Shown here piece after piece: positions 11,027-21,992 of a DNA stretch of 64,000 bases (positions are counted from its first letter, which is position 1; each line of letters opens with the position of its first letter). The stretch is from Vigna angularis (Eukaryota > Streptophyta > Magnoliopsida > Fabales > Fabaceae), in NCBI RefSeq assembly GCF_016808095.1, contig NC_068975.1, positions 19,599,501-19,663,500 on the forward strand, given 5' to 3'. The position numbers were made by a program, and so were the translations under genes. The notes below the pieces were generated by a model that saw only the letters and a list, made by a program, of their open reading frames with translations, had not been told where the DNA came from and did no database searches.

Positions 11027-11191
11027 GATCTTTCCTGGGTAACCCCACAAGCTTCAAGGCTCATAGACCTCTTTCCAATTCCCGTTATACATGAAGAAAA
11101 GGAGGTCATTCAACCATTGTCCTTCTGTGTCAAAGCTCCTTCAACAGAGCTTTCCTTAAGACCATCATTACCCGATGAAGAGTCTTCTTAA
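11027..11191 (+). pseudogene. Possible C-terminal exon of the WOX-like remnant
   Basis: A 55-codon frame ends with a TAA at 11189. It includes SRLIDLFPIPV and ends TELSLRPSLPDEESS. WOX proteins carry a short WUS box (TLxLFP-like) and sometimes an EAR-like LxLxL repressor motif near the C-terminus. LIDLFPI and LSLRP are suggestive but weak matches. It follows a CT-rich stretch and a possible acceptor (CCATTAG at 11019-11025). I infer that it belongs with the homeodomain piece 170 bases upstream. Confidence 0.35.
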
Positions 11192-11946
11192 AAAGATAAC
11201 TTTTTTTATGAATATTTTTTATTTTTTTATGTTTTTGTCGGTCACTTTTGGCTAAATTTGAACCATGTTTGTATAATAGGTACACTTAATTTGTTTTTTG
11301 TATTTTTGTATTTTTATTTTGTAATGCATAAATAATGAGAACATCAAATTTTTATTTTTATGTTTATTGAATTTGTAATATGGACAATATCAAAATTTTC
11401 AATATATGTTCATTATTAATGGTATCCTACTAGTCAACTCACCAGTTTTGGTAAGTGTCGGCAGAAGACAAGAATCTCGCAGATCTACAACTTTCACCTT
11501 TTTTTTGTATTTTTGCACTTTCTTTTTCTCTGTAACATTATTTTTTTGTTTTATTTTTATTTTTATTTCCATACCATACTATGAAGATAAATGTATTTTT
11601 TTTTCGTTTTATGTACATATTTAAAAATTTATTTGAAATTATTTACATTTTTTTTGTTATCTTTGTGCATTGATTCATTCTCTCTTTTTTTATAAAAGAA
11701 ATCACTCGGTCCAGCCAATATTTTTTCAAAAAATAAAATAAAATAAAATGCTAAATTTATCATGAATTTAAAAATAATATTCGAATAACACGTATGAAAT
11801 TGCTCAGGACCTAAAGTTAATCAGGATAATCTTATGTTGAAATAAAAACACGAAAATATACCGCTAATGCAAGAGTATGAATGACCCTTAAGATGAGAAA
11901 AATATGTTTGATTTAGATCTACTAAATGACCTGAACGATTGAAAAG
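11192..11946. other. AT-rich stretch, no gene seen
   Basis: T-rich and A-rich runs only; no believable frame, terminal repeat or RNA gene. Confidence 0.5.
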
Positions 11947-12176
11947 GAACAATTGAGCAAGGTTTAGACTCAAATGAACAATTGAAAACAGACATTAATG
12001 GAAACTTGGATCAAGTTTGGACTCGCAAATGCTAATGAAAAATTGGACAAGGTTTGTATTCGAAGGTTTAGGATTAAGACTAGATAAAGTTTGGACTCAA
12101 AGTCAAACAAGGTTTGGCCTTTAGACAGAGTGTTTGGACAAGGTTTGGGCTTAAAGTCAAACATGTTTTGGACAAT
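11947..12176. repeat. Degenerate tandem repeat (GGACAAGGTTTGGACTCAAA-like)
   Basis: About eight diverged copies of a ~20-30 bp word (GCAAGGTTTAGACTCAA, TCAAGTTTGGACTCG, GACAAGGTTTG, AAAGTTTGGACTCAAAG and others) run head to tail. The style is like the array at 7905-8240. Confidence 0.55.
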
Positions 12177-13477
12177 GATTAAATACAAATTGTAAATTTT
12201 CAAACATGTTGATGGCTAAAAAATGGCCCTAAAATTACCATCAAAGTAAATCTCTTAAGATAAATTTATTCAAAACATATTTTCAATATTTTTTATTAAA
12301 CTTAATAATTTTTATTTTATGAAACAAATTTATCATCATGTTAAAATATTTTCCTCCACATTAAAACCTTTTTTGAAAAAATAACAATATGATAAGTGAA
12401 CTTTATTAAACTTGTGAAAAATAATAAAGACTCAAGAATGATGTGATAATGATTTGGAACAAAGGACTTATGAAAAATATTACATCTAAAATATGTTTGG
12501 TCTCCTTCATTCATTTTTATTTCTATTCAAAACATTTCCTTTCTTTCTCTTTTTTTTTCAATTTTTTTTATTTATCACATAAATAAGATGCCAACATTAT
12601 AATAACCTTCAAGAAAAAGGTGATCATGTTCAAAGTAAATTGAAAGATATTTTGTTTACTTTTTTTTTAAGACTCAAACTGGATAACAAAAGATGATATA
12701 CTTTTACTAACAAAGAAACATCATTCACCATCATCTCAAATCATGATTATTTTATTTCCAAATGTCCTAATTCAGAGGAAAAACAAAATTCAATTACAAC
12801 AAGTTGTCCCATTTATTTATTTATTTTTTATTTTTTTATGTGCTAAGATATTCGCTTGCGATCATTTTAAAACAATGCCCTTTAGTATGGAGATTTTTTT
12901 TATGGACAAAAAGGGACCATGAAAAATAATGGGGAAGGGATAAATTAGAGCAATTTCATATCACAAAATTAAATAAATACTTCAAAATCAATGATAAACA
13001 TATTCGTTTCTCCTTTTTTATTCAATTAACTTATTTGACCAAATAATTTTATTTTGCATCAAAAAAAAATTTTCATTTTTTTCATCTTTTTTATAAGGAT
13101 GATTCCACGAACTTAATGACAAGCCAGATGTGAAATAAACACACACGAATTATTAAAACATGACACCCTTTTGCTTCTTCTTTTTTAATTCAAAAGCATC
13201 AAAATACATTGATTGTTATGTGCAAAGGAAATGTGAAGAACAAATATTGAAACTAATCTCCCTTTTATGACTTACTTGGTATGGAAAAACTTATTTTGGT
13301 TTATGAGTTTTTTACATGCTAATTCAATGGTAGCTCTAAATCATCTCAGAGGCTCTTAGAGTTGACGTCAACCTCATAACAATACCATAACGATAGACAA
13401 TCTAACAAATGTGGTATGCCATGAGGAAGCAAACTCTAGATGAATTTTTCACAATAGCCAAATAGATCTGATATCTA
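12177..13477. other. AT-rich stretch, no gene seen
   Basis: No reading frame, repeat boundary or RNA signature could be supported here. Confidence 0.5.
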
Positions 13478-13486
13478 ACATGACAA
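13478..13486. repeat. 9-bp TSD of the gene-capturing MULE, left copy
   Basis: ACATGACAA here and ACATGAAAA at 14884-14892 agree at 8 of 9 positions. Nine bases is the Mutator hallmark. Confidence 0.75.
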
Positions 13487-13660
13487 GTGAGTTACTCCCT
13501 CTACCACCACACACTACTCCCTCCACATCCTCATTACTTTTTTGCCCTTCAGTAATATTTAAACGGATGTTAACATCCGTGCATGGACATCGACAACCGT
13601 TGAATGACAAACAGATGTCGACATCCGTTTAATGCTTTTGCAACTTTTTGGGGTTTATAG

Positions 13661-14301
13661 GTAATCGGAAGCCATCTATCAACTCTTGATATCTATGAGA
13701 ATAAGCTTTTGGAATCAGGGGAGCTATAGCAAGAAGAAATTGATAAGATACACAAGAAACTCACATCCATTCCAGATGAAGAATTTTTGGCTAGCAAAGA
13801 ATACATTCCAAAAAGGAGAGATTGGCTTTCAGCATATTGGCTTGGTTTCAAGTCCCCTGAACAACTTTCACGTATTTGAAACATTGGGTACAACAAATTT
13901 ATATTCTTAATGTTCTAATATTTTTTATATTTTAACTAAAATGTTGAAGGCTGTGTTGTCCCATGTAGTGTGAAACCATAAATCTTGAAAAATGTTGGGA
14001 AAGCAATCACGACCATCCTTGAAAATTTCACACCTCATAAAGCTTGGAAGAGGATTTATGAATAACGAGCACAAGTGATTGAAACTGGGGAAGATATTGA
14101 TTGGGGATTTGTTGAGGCACTTGTTTATGCCACCTTGCTTATTGAAGGCAACCATGTCCGATTAAGTGGTCAGAATGTTGAAAGATGAACTTTTAGTCAC
14201 CGGCATGCTGTGGTTCACGATCAGAAAATAGGGGATAAATATTGTCCCCTTGACCATGTTATAATGAACCAATATAAAGAGATGTTTATTGTTAGCAATA
14301 T
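13661..14301 (+). pseudogene. Captured fragment of 2-oxoglutarate dehydrogenase E1
   Basis: Conceptual reading from an exon start at 13661 gives phrases of the mitochondrial 2-oxoglutarate dehydrogenase E1 subunit (TCA cycle, thiamine-diphosphate dependent): YENKLLESGEL, EEFLASKEYIPKRRDWLSAYW, FKSPEQL, then ETGEDIDWGF, LLIEGNHVRLSGQNVER, FSHRHAVVHDQK and KYCPLDHVIMNQ. At least five in-frame stops interrupt it. A GT-AG intron of 81 bases (13888-13968) is retained and intron-like sequence flanks both sides, so genomic DNA rather than mRNA was captured. Only a middle portion of the ~1,000-residue enzyme is present. Not functional. Confidence 0.85.
13888..13968 (+). other. Retained intron inside the captured dehydrogenase fragment
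   Basis: It begins GTACAACAA and ends CCATGTAG. Removing it restores the same frame on both sides, apart from point stops. This is direct evidence of DNA-level capture. Confidence 0.75.
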
Positions 14302-14892
14302 GTAATATTTCTTCTATTTACATATAATTAATTGTCTTGCCTCTTTCTGCGTTTTACTTATGCCTTAGTCATCCATGAGGCTTAAGCTTCTCATTTTTTG
14401 ATTAATACGTTACAGTTAACTTGGTAATGGTCGGATGTTATGGATGTTTTAAACTTCCAAATCTATTTTTGTGGTGCCTTATTGATATGCTTTCTAACTG
14501 TTTTTCATTGATTGATCTTAGTCACTGAATTATAGTTGTATAATATGTATTGCTTTCAACCCTCGCCTATCCTTCCTATATTAGTTTATTTTGATTTGTA
14601 GCTTGATTTTTGTGCGTTGTATTGAATTTTTGTTTGAATTGATTAATTAAAAAAAGTAATGCAGAAAATGTGGGTCGTATTTCATATATTGAATTTAATT
14701 AACAAAACAATAGTATGCAATAAGATAAAAGATAAAAGTGAAGGGGCGTAGGGAGATTTAGGGTTTTAAAAAAGGTAAATAAAATTAAATGGTAAAAGGT
14801 AAATTAACCTAGGATTATTTTGGAAGAAAAAAAATAATGGAGAGGTGTAGGAAGCATTTGGGGTGGTGGAGGGAGCAACTCTCACATGAAAA

Positions 14893-17035
14893 TCGTTGGA
14901 CATTCACTCCTTAAAGCTCACTTAAACCCGGGTATAGGGCCCAATATCAAAATAAATGTAACAACCTATCATGTGAAGTGTGTGAACCCGACAAGGATTT
15001 ACCTCACTCCTACGTATTTCCATTTATGATAAAAACTCAAGGATTACGTAGTTCTGGACAAAATTCTTCATTGAAACTATTCATTGAAATTTATTTTTGA
15101 AAAATGATTTTGATTTTAGAGAAGTGAACCTAACAAGGACTAGCCTTGCTCTTACGTATTTTTCACTTATTATGGAGAATCAAGGATCACGTAGTTTTGG
15201 CTTTTCATTTTGAGAATTTTGATACTTTTTATTTTTAGGGATTTTATGATTTCTTTGATATTTTTAAATTATATTGAAAAATGTCACAACATGGACAATG
15301 GGTTACATACAAAACAAGTGAAAGATAAAATTATTTTTGTGATTTTTGAAAAAAATTTGTATTTTTTATGATTTTTAACATGATTGACATGATTAAGAAA
15401 AACTAAGATGATAGAAAACAATCACACAAATATTTACACTTATTTGAAATAAAACAATTTTTTTATATTTAATTATCAAGCAAATAAGATATTTGACATG
15501 ATAATAAATATTTTTAATCATTATAAAAAATTACATTATCAAACAAATACGAGACTTGACATGACAAAATATTTATGATTTTTATTAAAACAAAATGGCC
15601 AATAAATGAAAATATAGAATCAAAACAGTAAAAAAATTATGGAAAAATAAAAACAAAGTTAAACAAGATAATTCAAACTAAAGAAGGGGAGGTAAAGGAA
15701 CTTGAATGGAAAAATCAAGGATAGTCTAACCGAGATATAAGTGTAAATGAATTTTTTGGAGATGAAGATGGTGATGTGGTTGTATAAGATATTGTTAGAG
15801 TAGATTGATGGTGTATGGGAGAAGAGTTGTATGTATATAAATATATGCGTATATGTGTGGGAGAGAAGAAAGGGTTGTGTGTGAAGATGTGGTATGTGGG
15901 AGAAGATATGTGTATTGTGAATGTGTGTGTGTGTGTAAAAAATGGAGTGTAGAGTATGTGGATATTTATAGAGTTATAGATAGAAAAAATAGATGAAAAA
16001 AAATAATATAATAAGTGTGGGTCAAAAAATTAGATGAAAAAAAATTTAATGTGGAAAATATGTTAAAAAAATAATATAAAAAGTGGGTTAAAAAATTAGA
16101 TGAAATAATATAATAAAAAAAGTAAGTAGTAAAAATTAGTGTGAAAAATAAATGAAAGAAATAATATAAAAAGTTGCTGGAGAAATTAAGTGAAATAAAA
16201 TATAATAAAAAAAGTTAATTGAAAAAATTAATGTGGAAAATAGGTGAAATAAATAATATAAAAAGTGAGTCGAAAAATTAGATGATATAAAATATAATTA
16301 AAAAAGTAAATAGTAAAAGTTAGTGTAAAAAATAAGTGAAAGAAATAATATAAAAAATGAGTGAAGAAATTAGGTGAAATAAAATATAATAAAAAAAAGT
16401 GAATAGAAAAAGTTAGTGTGCAAAATAAGTGAAATAAATAATATAAAAAGTGGGTGAAAAAATTAGGTGAAATAAAATATAATAAGAAAAGTGAATAGAA
16501 AATGTTAGTGTCGAAAATAAGTGAAAAAAATAATATAATAAAGTTAAGGTGAAAAATAAGTGAAAGAAAAAATACAAAAAATAGGTGGAGAAGTTAGGTG
16601 TATAAAATATAATTTGAAAATGTAAGTGGAAAAATTAGAAAAGTTAGTTTGAAAAAATTAATATAATAGATGAAAAAGGTAGGCAATATGGAGAGTGAGG
16701 TGTGAAAAGAAAAATAGGGTCATGAGAAAGTAAAAAAAGTTTTGGATTGTTTTGGACCATTAGGTTGAGGGTTAAAAATGGAAAACTAAATAATAGGGTT
16801 TTGAAACAACTAAATAAGGGATGTAAATTGTAAAATGAATAATATTTTTTTTATTTTTAATTGTTTTGTTTCTTTTTTTTTTCGTTTTAGGCTATGAGAT
16901 ATATTAATGTATGTAACAACAACAATTCTCTTTCATTTTATTATTTTATTTTTTTCTTAATTTTTATTTTACTTTTCTTAATAATTTTATAATTTTTTTT
17001 AATTTTAATTACTTAGACAAAATTGGGCGTTAACA
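14893..17035 (-). mobile_element. Decayed Ogre-like remnant, reverse orientation
   Basis: Near 14901-14945 the sequence is the reverse complement of the post-primer leader of the full Ogre at 22236-22283 (shared core CCCGGGTATAGGGCCC). Then comes LTR-like sequence in reverse, with two copies of the segment ACAAGG...CCTACGTAT...GGAT(T/C)ACGTAG (14985-15045 and 15125-15195). The right end, GACAAAATTGGGCGTTAACA at 17035, matches the reversed LTR start. The primer site and LTR end are deleted, so it is only a scar. Confidence 0.65.
16000..16680. repeat. AT-rich tandem array, period about 92 bp
   Basis: The phrase TGAAATAAAATATAATAA recurs at 16101, 16191, 16283, 16375 and 16468, a spacing of 90-93 bases, with AAGTGGGTGAAAAAATTAG-like and GTTAGTGTGGAAAATAAG-like phrases between. 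It lies inside the reversed Ogre-like LTR remnant. Confidence 0.75.
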
Positions 17036-17495
17036 ATTGCATTGCATAATACTAACCTTTCTAGAGTTTTTATAAGAGTCAAGTATTTCAAAACCCATTC
17101 TGTATTTGTTGAAAAACGATTTGGGATTACTTTAACCCTATCTAGTTTGTTAACTACTAACTTGGCAATATTGAAGTTGCCTTATGAAATAGTATTAATT
17201 TGATAGCTTCAATAACAACGTATCAACTGCCCATAGGTTTTTTGGTGTTGGACACACAAACTAACTCATGTGCATATATTTTCAAGCTTGTGTCCTTACC
17301 TATAGGTTTATTAGGGATGAATAAACAAACTAACTCATGTGTGTATATTTTCAATCTTTTTGTTTTATGTCATCACTCCTTAATGAATAAGTCTCCTTAG
17401 GTAATATCATTCTTTCTTCTTCCCATTATTGACGTCATTGTTCTTTGATAAACAATTCTTCCCTAGGAAACAAAATAAAAGGAGTTGAGCTAGTG

Positions 17496-17533
<38 letters not shown>

Positions 17534-18928
17534 CTCTCACTTTTCTTTCTCCTCCCTCTTTCTTTTCATCTTCTTCATTTTCTTTCTTTTCTTTCTCCTC
17601 TCTTTCTTTCTTTTCATATTCTTCCTTTTTTGCTCTCTTTTCTCTTTTTAACACCTCTAGCCTTTGTCATGCCCTTTCTTCCTTCTCTTTCAAGTATAAA
17701 ATGTAGTCCTTGAGGTTTTCATTAGTCATGGGACTTTCATTCCGATTAGATATTGACAAGTTCATGCCCATAACCTTCATATTTGGAGCATCTTAGAGTG
17801 CGTGTTTTGGCCTTTGGCAATGATTTGCTACCATGTTTATGTTTTCCTGTAAGATCACATATTTGTCCATTTAGATGTACTATACGTGACACGATTTCAT
17901 TGACATCCTCCACTAAGGCCACATGTCTTCGTGCAACTCTTTTTGTACTTTCAATCCTTTAGCCAAATGATACTCATGAGGAGTAAGATAGGTTAAACCA
18001 TTTGTAAAATCATTCCCAGAAGAATGCATTTGTTAAAACATGTTATAGTACTCAATATTTCTAAATCCTACAAGAAAGGTTAGTAAAACAAAAAAAACAA
18101 TAAAATATATTTAAAACATCACCATTCTTCTAAGTGTTTCACTAAAAAAATCTACTTATGTATCACACTTGTAGGTTGTCCTTTTCAAAGTACTATTGCA
18201 TTTTTTAACTCAAATTCCCTTTAACACTTGGCAAAGAACCACAATAGCTTAAGCAAAGAGTGAAAAACATCGTGAGATCTAAATCTTGACTCAAGAGGTC
18301 AAAGGTAAAAATAAAACTCTACACAAAATTTTAAGGAATTTTAAAAGAAACAACCTCAATAGAGCTAGAAATAGATAGGACTACAAAAAAGAGTTAAATG
18401 AGATAATATAGAGACTTTAAAACAAATATTGATTGCAATTCAATAGATCAATAAACCAAAAAAAAAAATTGTAGCAAAAATTTGTGTTGAACTCTCCATT
18501 TTTTTTACTCTTGAATCCTTACTTTTATCTTTTTCTTTTCTTTTAATATATATTTGTTTTCTTTTATCTTGGATCCACTACTATTCCTACTTTTCTTTTC
18601 AATTTTAAAGTTCAACATATAATCAAAGAAAACTAAATATATTGTCTTTCAAACACCAAAACTCATATAAAATTAAAGTAAACGGTTAATTAGAACTACA
18701 ATTAACATAAAAACAAAAAAAAAGATAATTTTCATAAATCAAATGCAGAAATGCACAATTATAAACGAAGAACACGAAGAAACAAAAAAAAAATAAAAAC
18801 TCAATGGAATTGGATAAAAACTTAGGAGTTTTACTCTTTGCAAAATTCTAAGATCTTAAAACAAAATACTGAACACAAAAATAATGAAAAATGGGTTTCT
18901 TCTTTATATGACAAATAAAAGTAAATAG
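17036..18928. other. No gene recognised; small duplications only
   Basis: A 69-bp imperfect tandem duplication lies at about 17230-17370 (the CCATAGGTTT...AACTAACTCATGTG phrase twice). CT-rich sequence covers 17500-17650, and the rest is AT-rich. No convincing coding frame was seen on either strand. Confidence 0.5.
17501..17528. repeat. (CT)n microsatellite
   Basis: Fourteen uninterrupted CT dinucleotides, followed by a longer impure pyrimidine tract. Confidence 0.95.
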
Positions 18929-18933
18929 AAGAG
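18929..18933. repeat. TSD AAGAG of the Ogre element, left copy
   Basis: AAGAG directly precedes the LTR start and recurs at 48205-48209 directly after the 3' LTR end. Confidence 0.9.
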
Positions 18934-20235
18934 TGTCAACACTCAATTTTGTCCGGGTTTGTAAAAAATGTGTTTTTATTGTTTTTATTATTTTTCTTTT
19001 ATTTTATTCTTTTTATGTATTTAGATTTTTGCTTTTAATTCAATTTCTATTTTTCTTATTTGCAATTTGTTTTAATAAAGTCAATTAATCAAAGTAGTTA
19101 AAAAAAATTGAAAAATAAAAATAATGAAAATAAATAAAGTATAATTGAAACAAAAAAAAGTAATAAAAGTAAAAAAATAAAAAAATAGAAAACGTGGAAA
19201 AGGCGTATGGGAAGCATGTCTGAGGAGAGCGGACCAGGTGGTTACAAGAGAATTTTTTCCAAGATTTTGGGGGGGAGGATTTTGTTGGATCAGAGAGAGA
19301 AAAAGGGGAAAAGAGGGCACACGAGAAAGGATCATCTGGAATCATCATCCAGAATCAGCATTGGCACCGACACCGGTGAGAAGAGATCACCGGCTACGCA
19401 GCGAACGATAGCAGCAACCATAACAGCAGGTAAGTCTCTGTTTCACCTGTACATCCAGACTCATCATGTATGCTTACTGCATAAGCTCCATTCACCCTTA
19501 TCTCGTCAGCCCATGCACCATTATCAGAATTATCTATCCCCTTCACGCTCATATGCACACAACACACTCATCTCTTCCAATACCAAATTAACGAGGTTCA
19601 ACCAACATTAAACCAATCAGTAAACATTAAAAAATTAGGGGAGGCAGAGAGGGAAAAATGGTGTTGCAGGGGGGCATTCGGCATTCGAGAAAATCCTCGA
19701 ATGGGGAGGAAGAGAGTGGTTGATTGTTGCGTGGTTGGCGGTTTGGAAGTAGTAGTCTGCTGTGTGGTGGTGGCAGTGGCGTCGCTAAGGTCCTGGTAGG
19801 TGATGGTCACCGTGTAGGTGGCCGAGCAGGTGGACGAGTATAGGCACGGGGAGGGACATTATCGTGACAGTGGTCGTGTTCGTCGTGGAGGTTTTAGCAA
19901 TGGTGAAGTTGATGTTGATGGATGATGATGGCACGAGCGGATCGGAGATGCAGATGGAGGAAAACCATCCCTGAGAATCGCTGGTTTTCGAAGAGAGAGG
20001 AGTGGAGACGGTGGTGTCTTGGCTGACGGTGGTTCTGGTGGTGCGAGGGGTCGCCGGCGAGGCCAAGGCGCGTTCTGTTTGAGGCGACGGTGGCCGGTTA
20101 TGGCAGAGGTGGTGGTGAGTTCGTGGTGTAGAGCTGGAGACCTTGGGTCAGAGAAGACGTGAGCTGGAGAGTGGGAATGAGGGTGAACCTCCTGAACCCC
20201 TAGAAAATTCTAGGTTAGAGAGCATTGGACTGGGC

Positions 20236-20775
20236 CAAGCCCAGAAATGAGCGTACGTCCGGAACATTAGGCCTCTTTTGGAGCGCTCGTTATTTGGCGT
20301 CCGTTCGCCATTTCCCCACAACGAACGCTCGTTTTCCAAATAAACGAGCGCTCGTTAAAACTTAAGCCTTTACGACCGTTCGCTCAGCCTTCTCCCTAAC
20401 GAGCGTTCGTTATCCAAATGAATGAGCGCTCGTTAGCTAAACGAATGAGCGTTCGTTAGCCTTAAGCCTTTACGTCCGTTCGCTATTTCAATAACGAACG
20501 TTTGTCCTTAAGCTTCCATTTTTGAGCGTCCGTTCGTCATCTTCCCAGTGAACGCTCGTCATTCAGCCCCAATTTCTCAACGTCCGTTCGTCATCTCTTC
20601 AACGAGCGTTTGTCAGTCAGCCTTCGTTCTCAACGTCCGTTCGTCATATCTCTTGACGAACGCTCGTCATTCAGTTCACATTTCTAAACGTCCGTCCGTT
20701 ATATTCCCCAACGGACGTTCGTCCTCTCTCCAACGAGCGCTCGCTATTCTGAATACTGTCCTAACGTCCGTTCAG
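20236..20775. repeat. Array of palindromic AACGAGCGCTCGTT-like words
   Basis: More than twenty occurrences of CGTTCG/CGAACG/GAGCG(C/T)TCGTT words lie in 540 bp. They include the full 14-base palindrome AACGAGCGCTCGTT and near copies. The same array occurs in the 3' LTR at about 46467-47005. The spacing is irregular, so it is a motif cluster rather than a simple tandem repeat. Confidence 0.8.
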
Positions 20776-20936
20776 CCATTTCCATTTCTTTTGTTTGTTT
20801 AGTTTATTTTCTTTTATTGTCTTATTTTATTTTGTTCTATCTATTTATTTTAAACATCTACTTATCTTAAAATATATATTTAATAATACAATATTTGTAG
20901 TTTAAATAAAAAAGAATTTACAAAAAATATTTAAAG

Positions 20937-21510
20937 GTTTAAGCGCACGTGTGACCGCTCGCGTCGTCCTTGTGCTAAAAACCTTTTCTTCTTCCTTAAA
21001 TAAATTTACAAAAAAATACGTTTTGAAGGTTAGGCACACGTGTGACCGCTCGCGTCGTCCTTGTGCTAAAAACCTTTTCTTCTTCCTTAAATAAATTTAC
21101 AAAAAATACGTTTTGAAGGTTAGGCACACGTGTGACCGCTCGCGTCGTCCTTGTGCTAAAAACCTTTTCTTCTTTTCTTAAATAAAATTTCAAAATTATG
21201 TTTTAAAGGTTGAACACTCGTGTGATCGCTCGCATCGTCCTAGTGTTCAATACCTTTCTCTCTTATTTACGTAATATTAGAAGAGGGTATGAGTGCTCGT
21301 GCGATCGTCCGCATCAGCCTAGCACTCAATACTCTCAAGTCTTCCTAAATAAGTAGATAACGGTATGAGTGCTCGTGTGATCGTTCGCATCGTCCTAGTG
21401 CTTAATATCGTTATCTATCTTTTCAAAAATAATTAAAAATATTTAAATATCATTTTCAAAAGGTATGAGTACTCGTGCGACCGTTCGCGCGGCCTAGTAC
21501 TCATTACCTT
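20937..21510. repeat. Seven diverged hairpin-forming units in the LTR
   Basis: Units start near 20937, 21027, 21116, 21206, 21277, 21360 and 21462. Each has a variable left arm, a conserved middle of the form CGTG(T/C)GA(T/C)CG...CG(C/T)...CCT, and a right arm that pairs with the left. Arms differ between units yet still pair: GAACACT with AGTGTTC, GAGTGCT with AGCACTC, GAGTACT with AGTACTC. The 3' LTR has the same set (about 47160-47745). A diverged minus-strand set lies in the LTR at 62891-63190. Confidence 0.8.
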
Positions 21511-21974
21511 CTTTTTCTCGAAAATATTAAAAACATAAAATCTCCAAAAATTAAAAACATCTGCTTTTCCAAACAACAAACAGTCTTTCAGAAAGAACTA
21601 CGTAACCCTGATTTCTCATTTTGAATGAGAATACGTAGGAGCAAGGTCAATCCTTGTCGGGCCCAAAAAACTAAAAAATATATTTTGTTTATTTAGAATT
21701 TTATTTTAAGGGATAGTTAAACATTTTGAAAACCACATCATATTCGTGCATTTAGTTAAAGGTACTGCCTTAGGGCAGGCGTTGTAGGGTGCTAACACCT
21801 TCCCTACGCGTAACCGACTCCCGAACCCAGAATATGGTTTTCGTGGACCGTGTCTTATTATTTTATGGTTTTTCCGTAGTTTTCCAGAATAAACTATGGT
21901 GGCGACTCCGAATCTCTTTTCGAAGCCCGTTTCTTTTTGGATCGTCGTCCCGTCGCGATTCCGGTTGCGACAGA

Positions 21975-21992
21975 TGGCGACTCTGCTGGGGA
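21975..21992 (+). other. Ogre primer binding site
   Basis: TGGCGACTCTGCTGGGGA starts two bases after the LTR end. This is the primer-site form I know from Ogre/Tat elements, where tRNA-Arg is the usual primer; the tRNA identity is recalled knowledge rather than proven here. Confidence 0.75.

Larger units (their letters stand above)
13487..14883. mobile_element. Pack-MULE-type Mutator-like element
   Basis: The ends are inverted: GTGAGTTACTCCCTC at the left and the inverse of GAGAGTTGCTCCCTC at the right, with similarity continuing inward about 55 bp (through ACCACC and a CCTC/T-rich segment). The 9-bp duplication outside matches at 8 of 9. There is no transposase. The interior is a host-gene fragment with a retained intron, the definition of a Pack-MULE. 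Subterminal palindromes such as GGATGTTAACATCC occur near 13565 and are shared with the second MULE at 56580-57568. Confidence 0.8.
18934..21972 (+). repeat. 5' LTR of the Ogre element
   Basis: It is 3,039 bp long with GC-rich and AT-rich modules. In order it holds an AT-rich start, a GC-rich middle (19200-20200), an array of CGTTCG-type palindromic words (20236-20775), a hairpin family (20937-21510), and a conserved end with a CTACGTA...TACGTAG hairpin (about 21599-21640). Confidence 0.93.

Noticed and set aside
17445..17651. 68-codon Ser/Leu/Phe-rich frame
   Set aside because: It is produced by the CT microsatellite and the adjoining pyrimidine tract.
19207..19611. 134-codon frame in the 5' LTR and its 137-codon twin at 45427-45840
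   Set aside because: They lie inside LTR sequence, show no domain, and the length differs because of a poly-G indel. Probably leader sequence.
20937..21510. Regularly spaced repeats that could be mistaken for a CRISPR array
   Set aside because: Plant nuclear context, variable unit length, no distinct spacers and presence in both LTRs rule this out.
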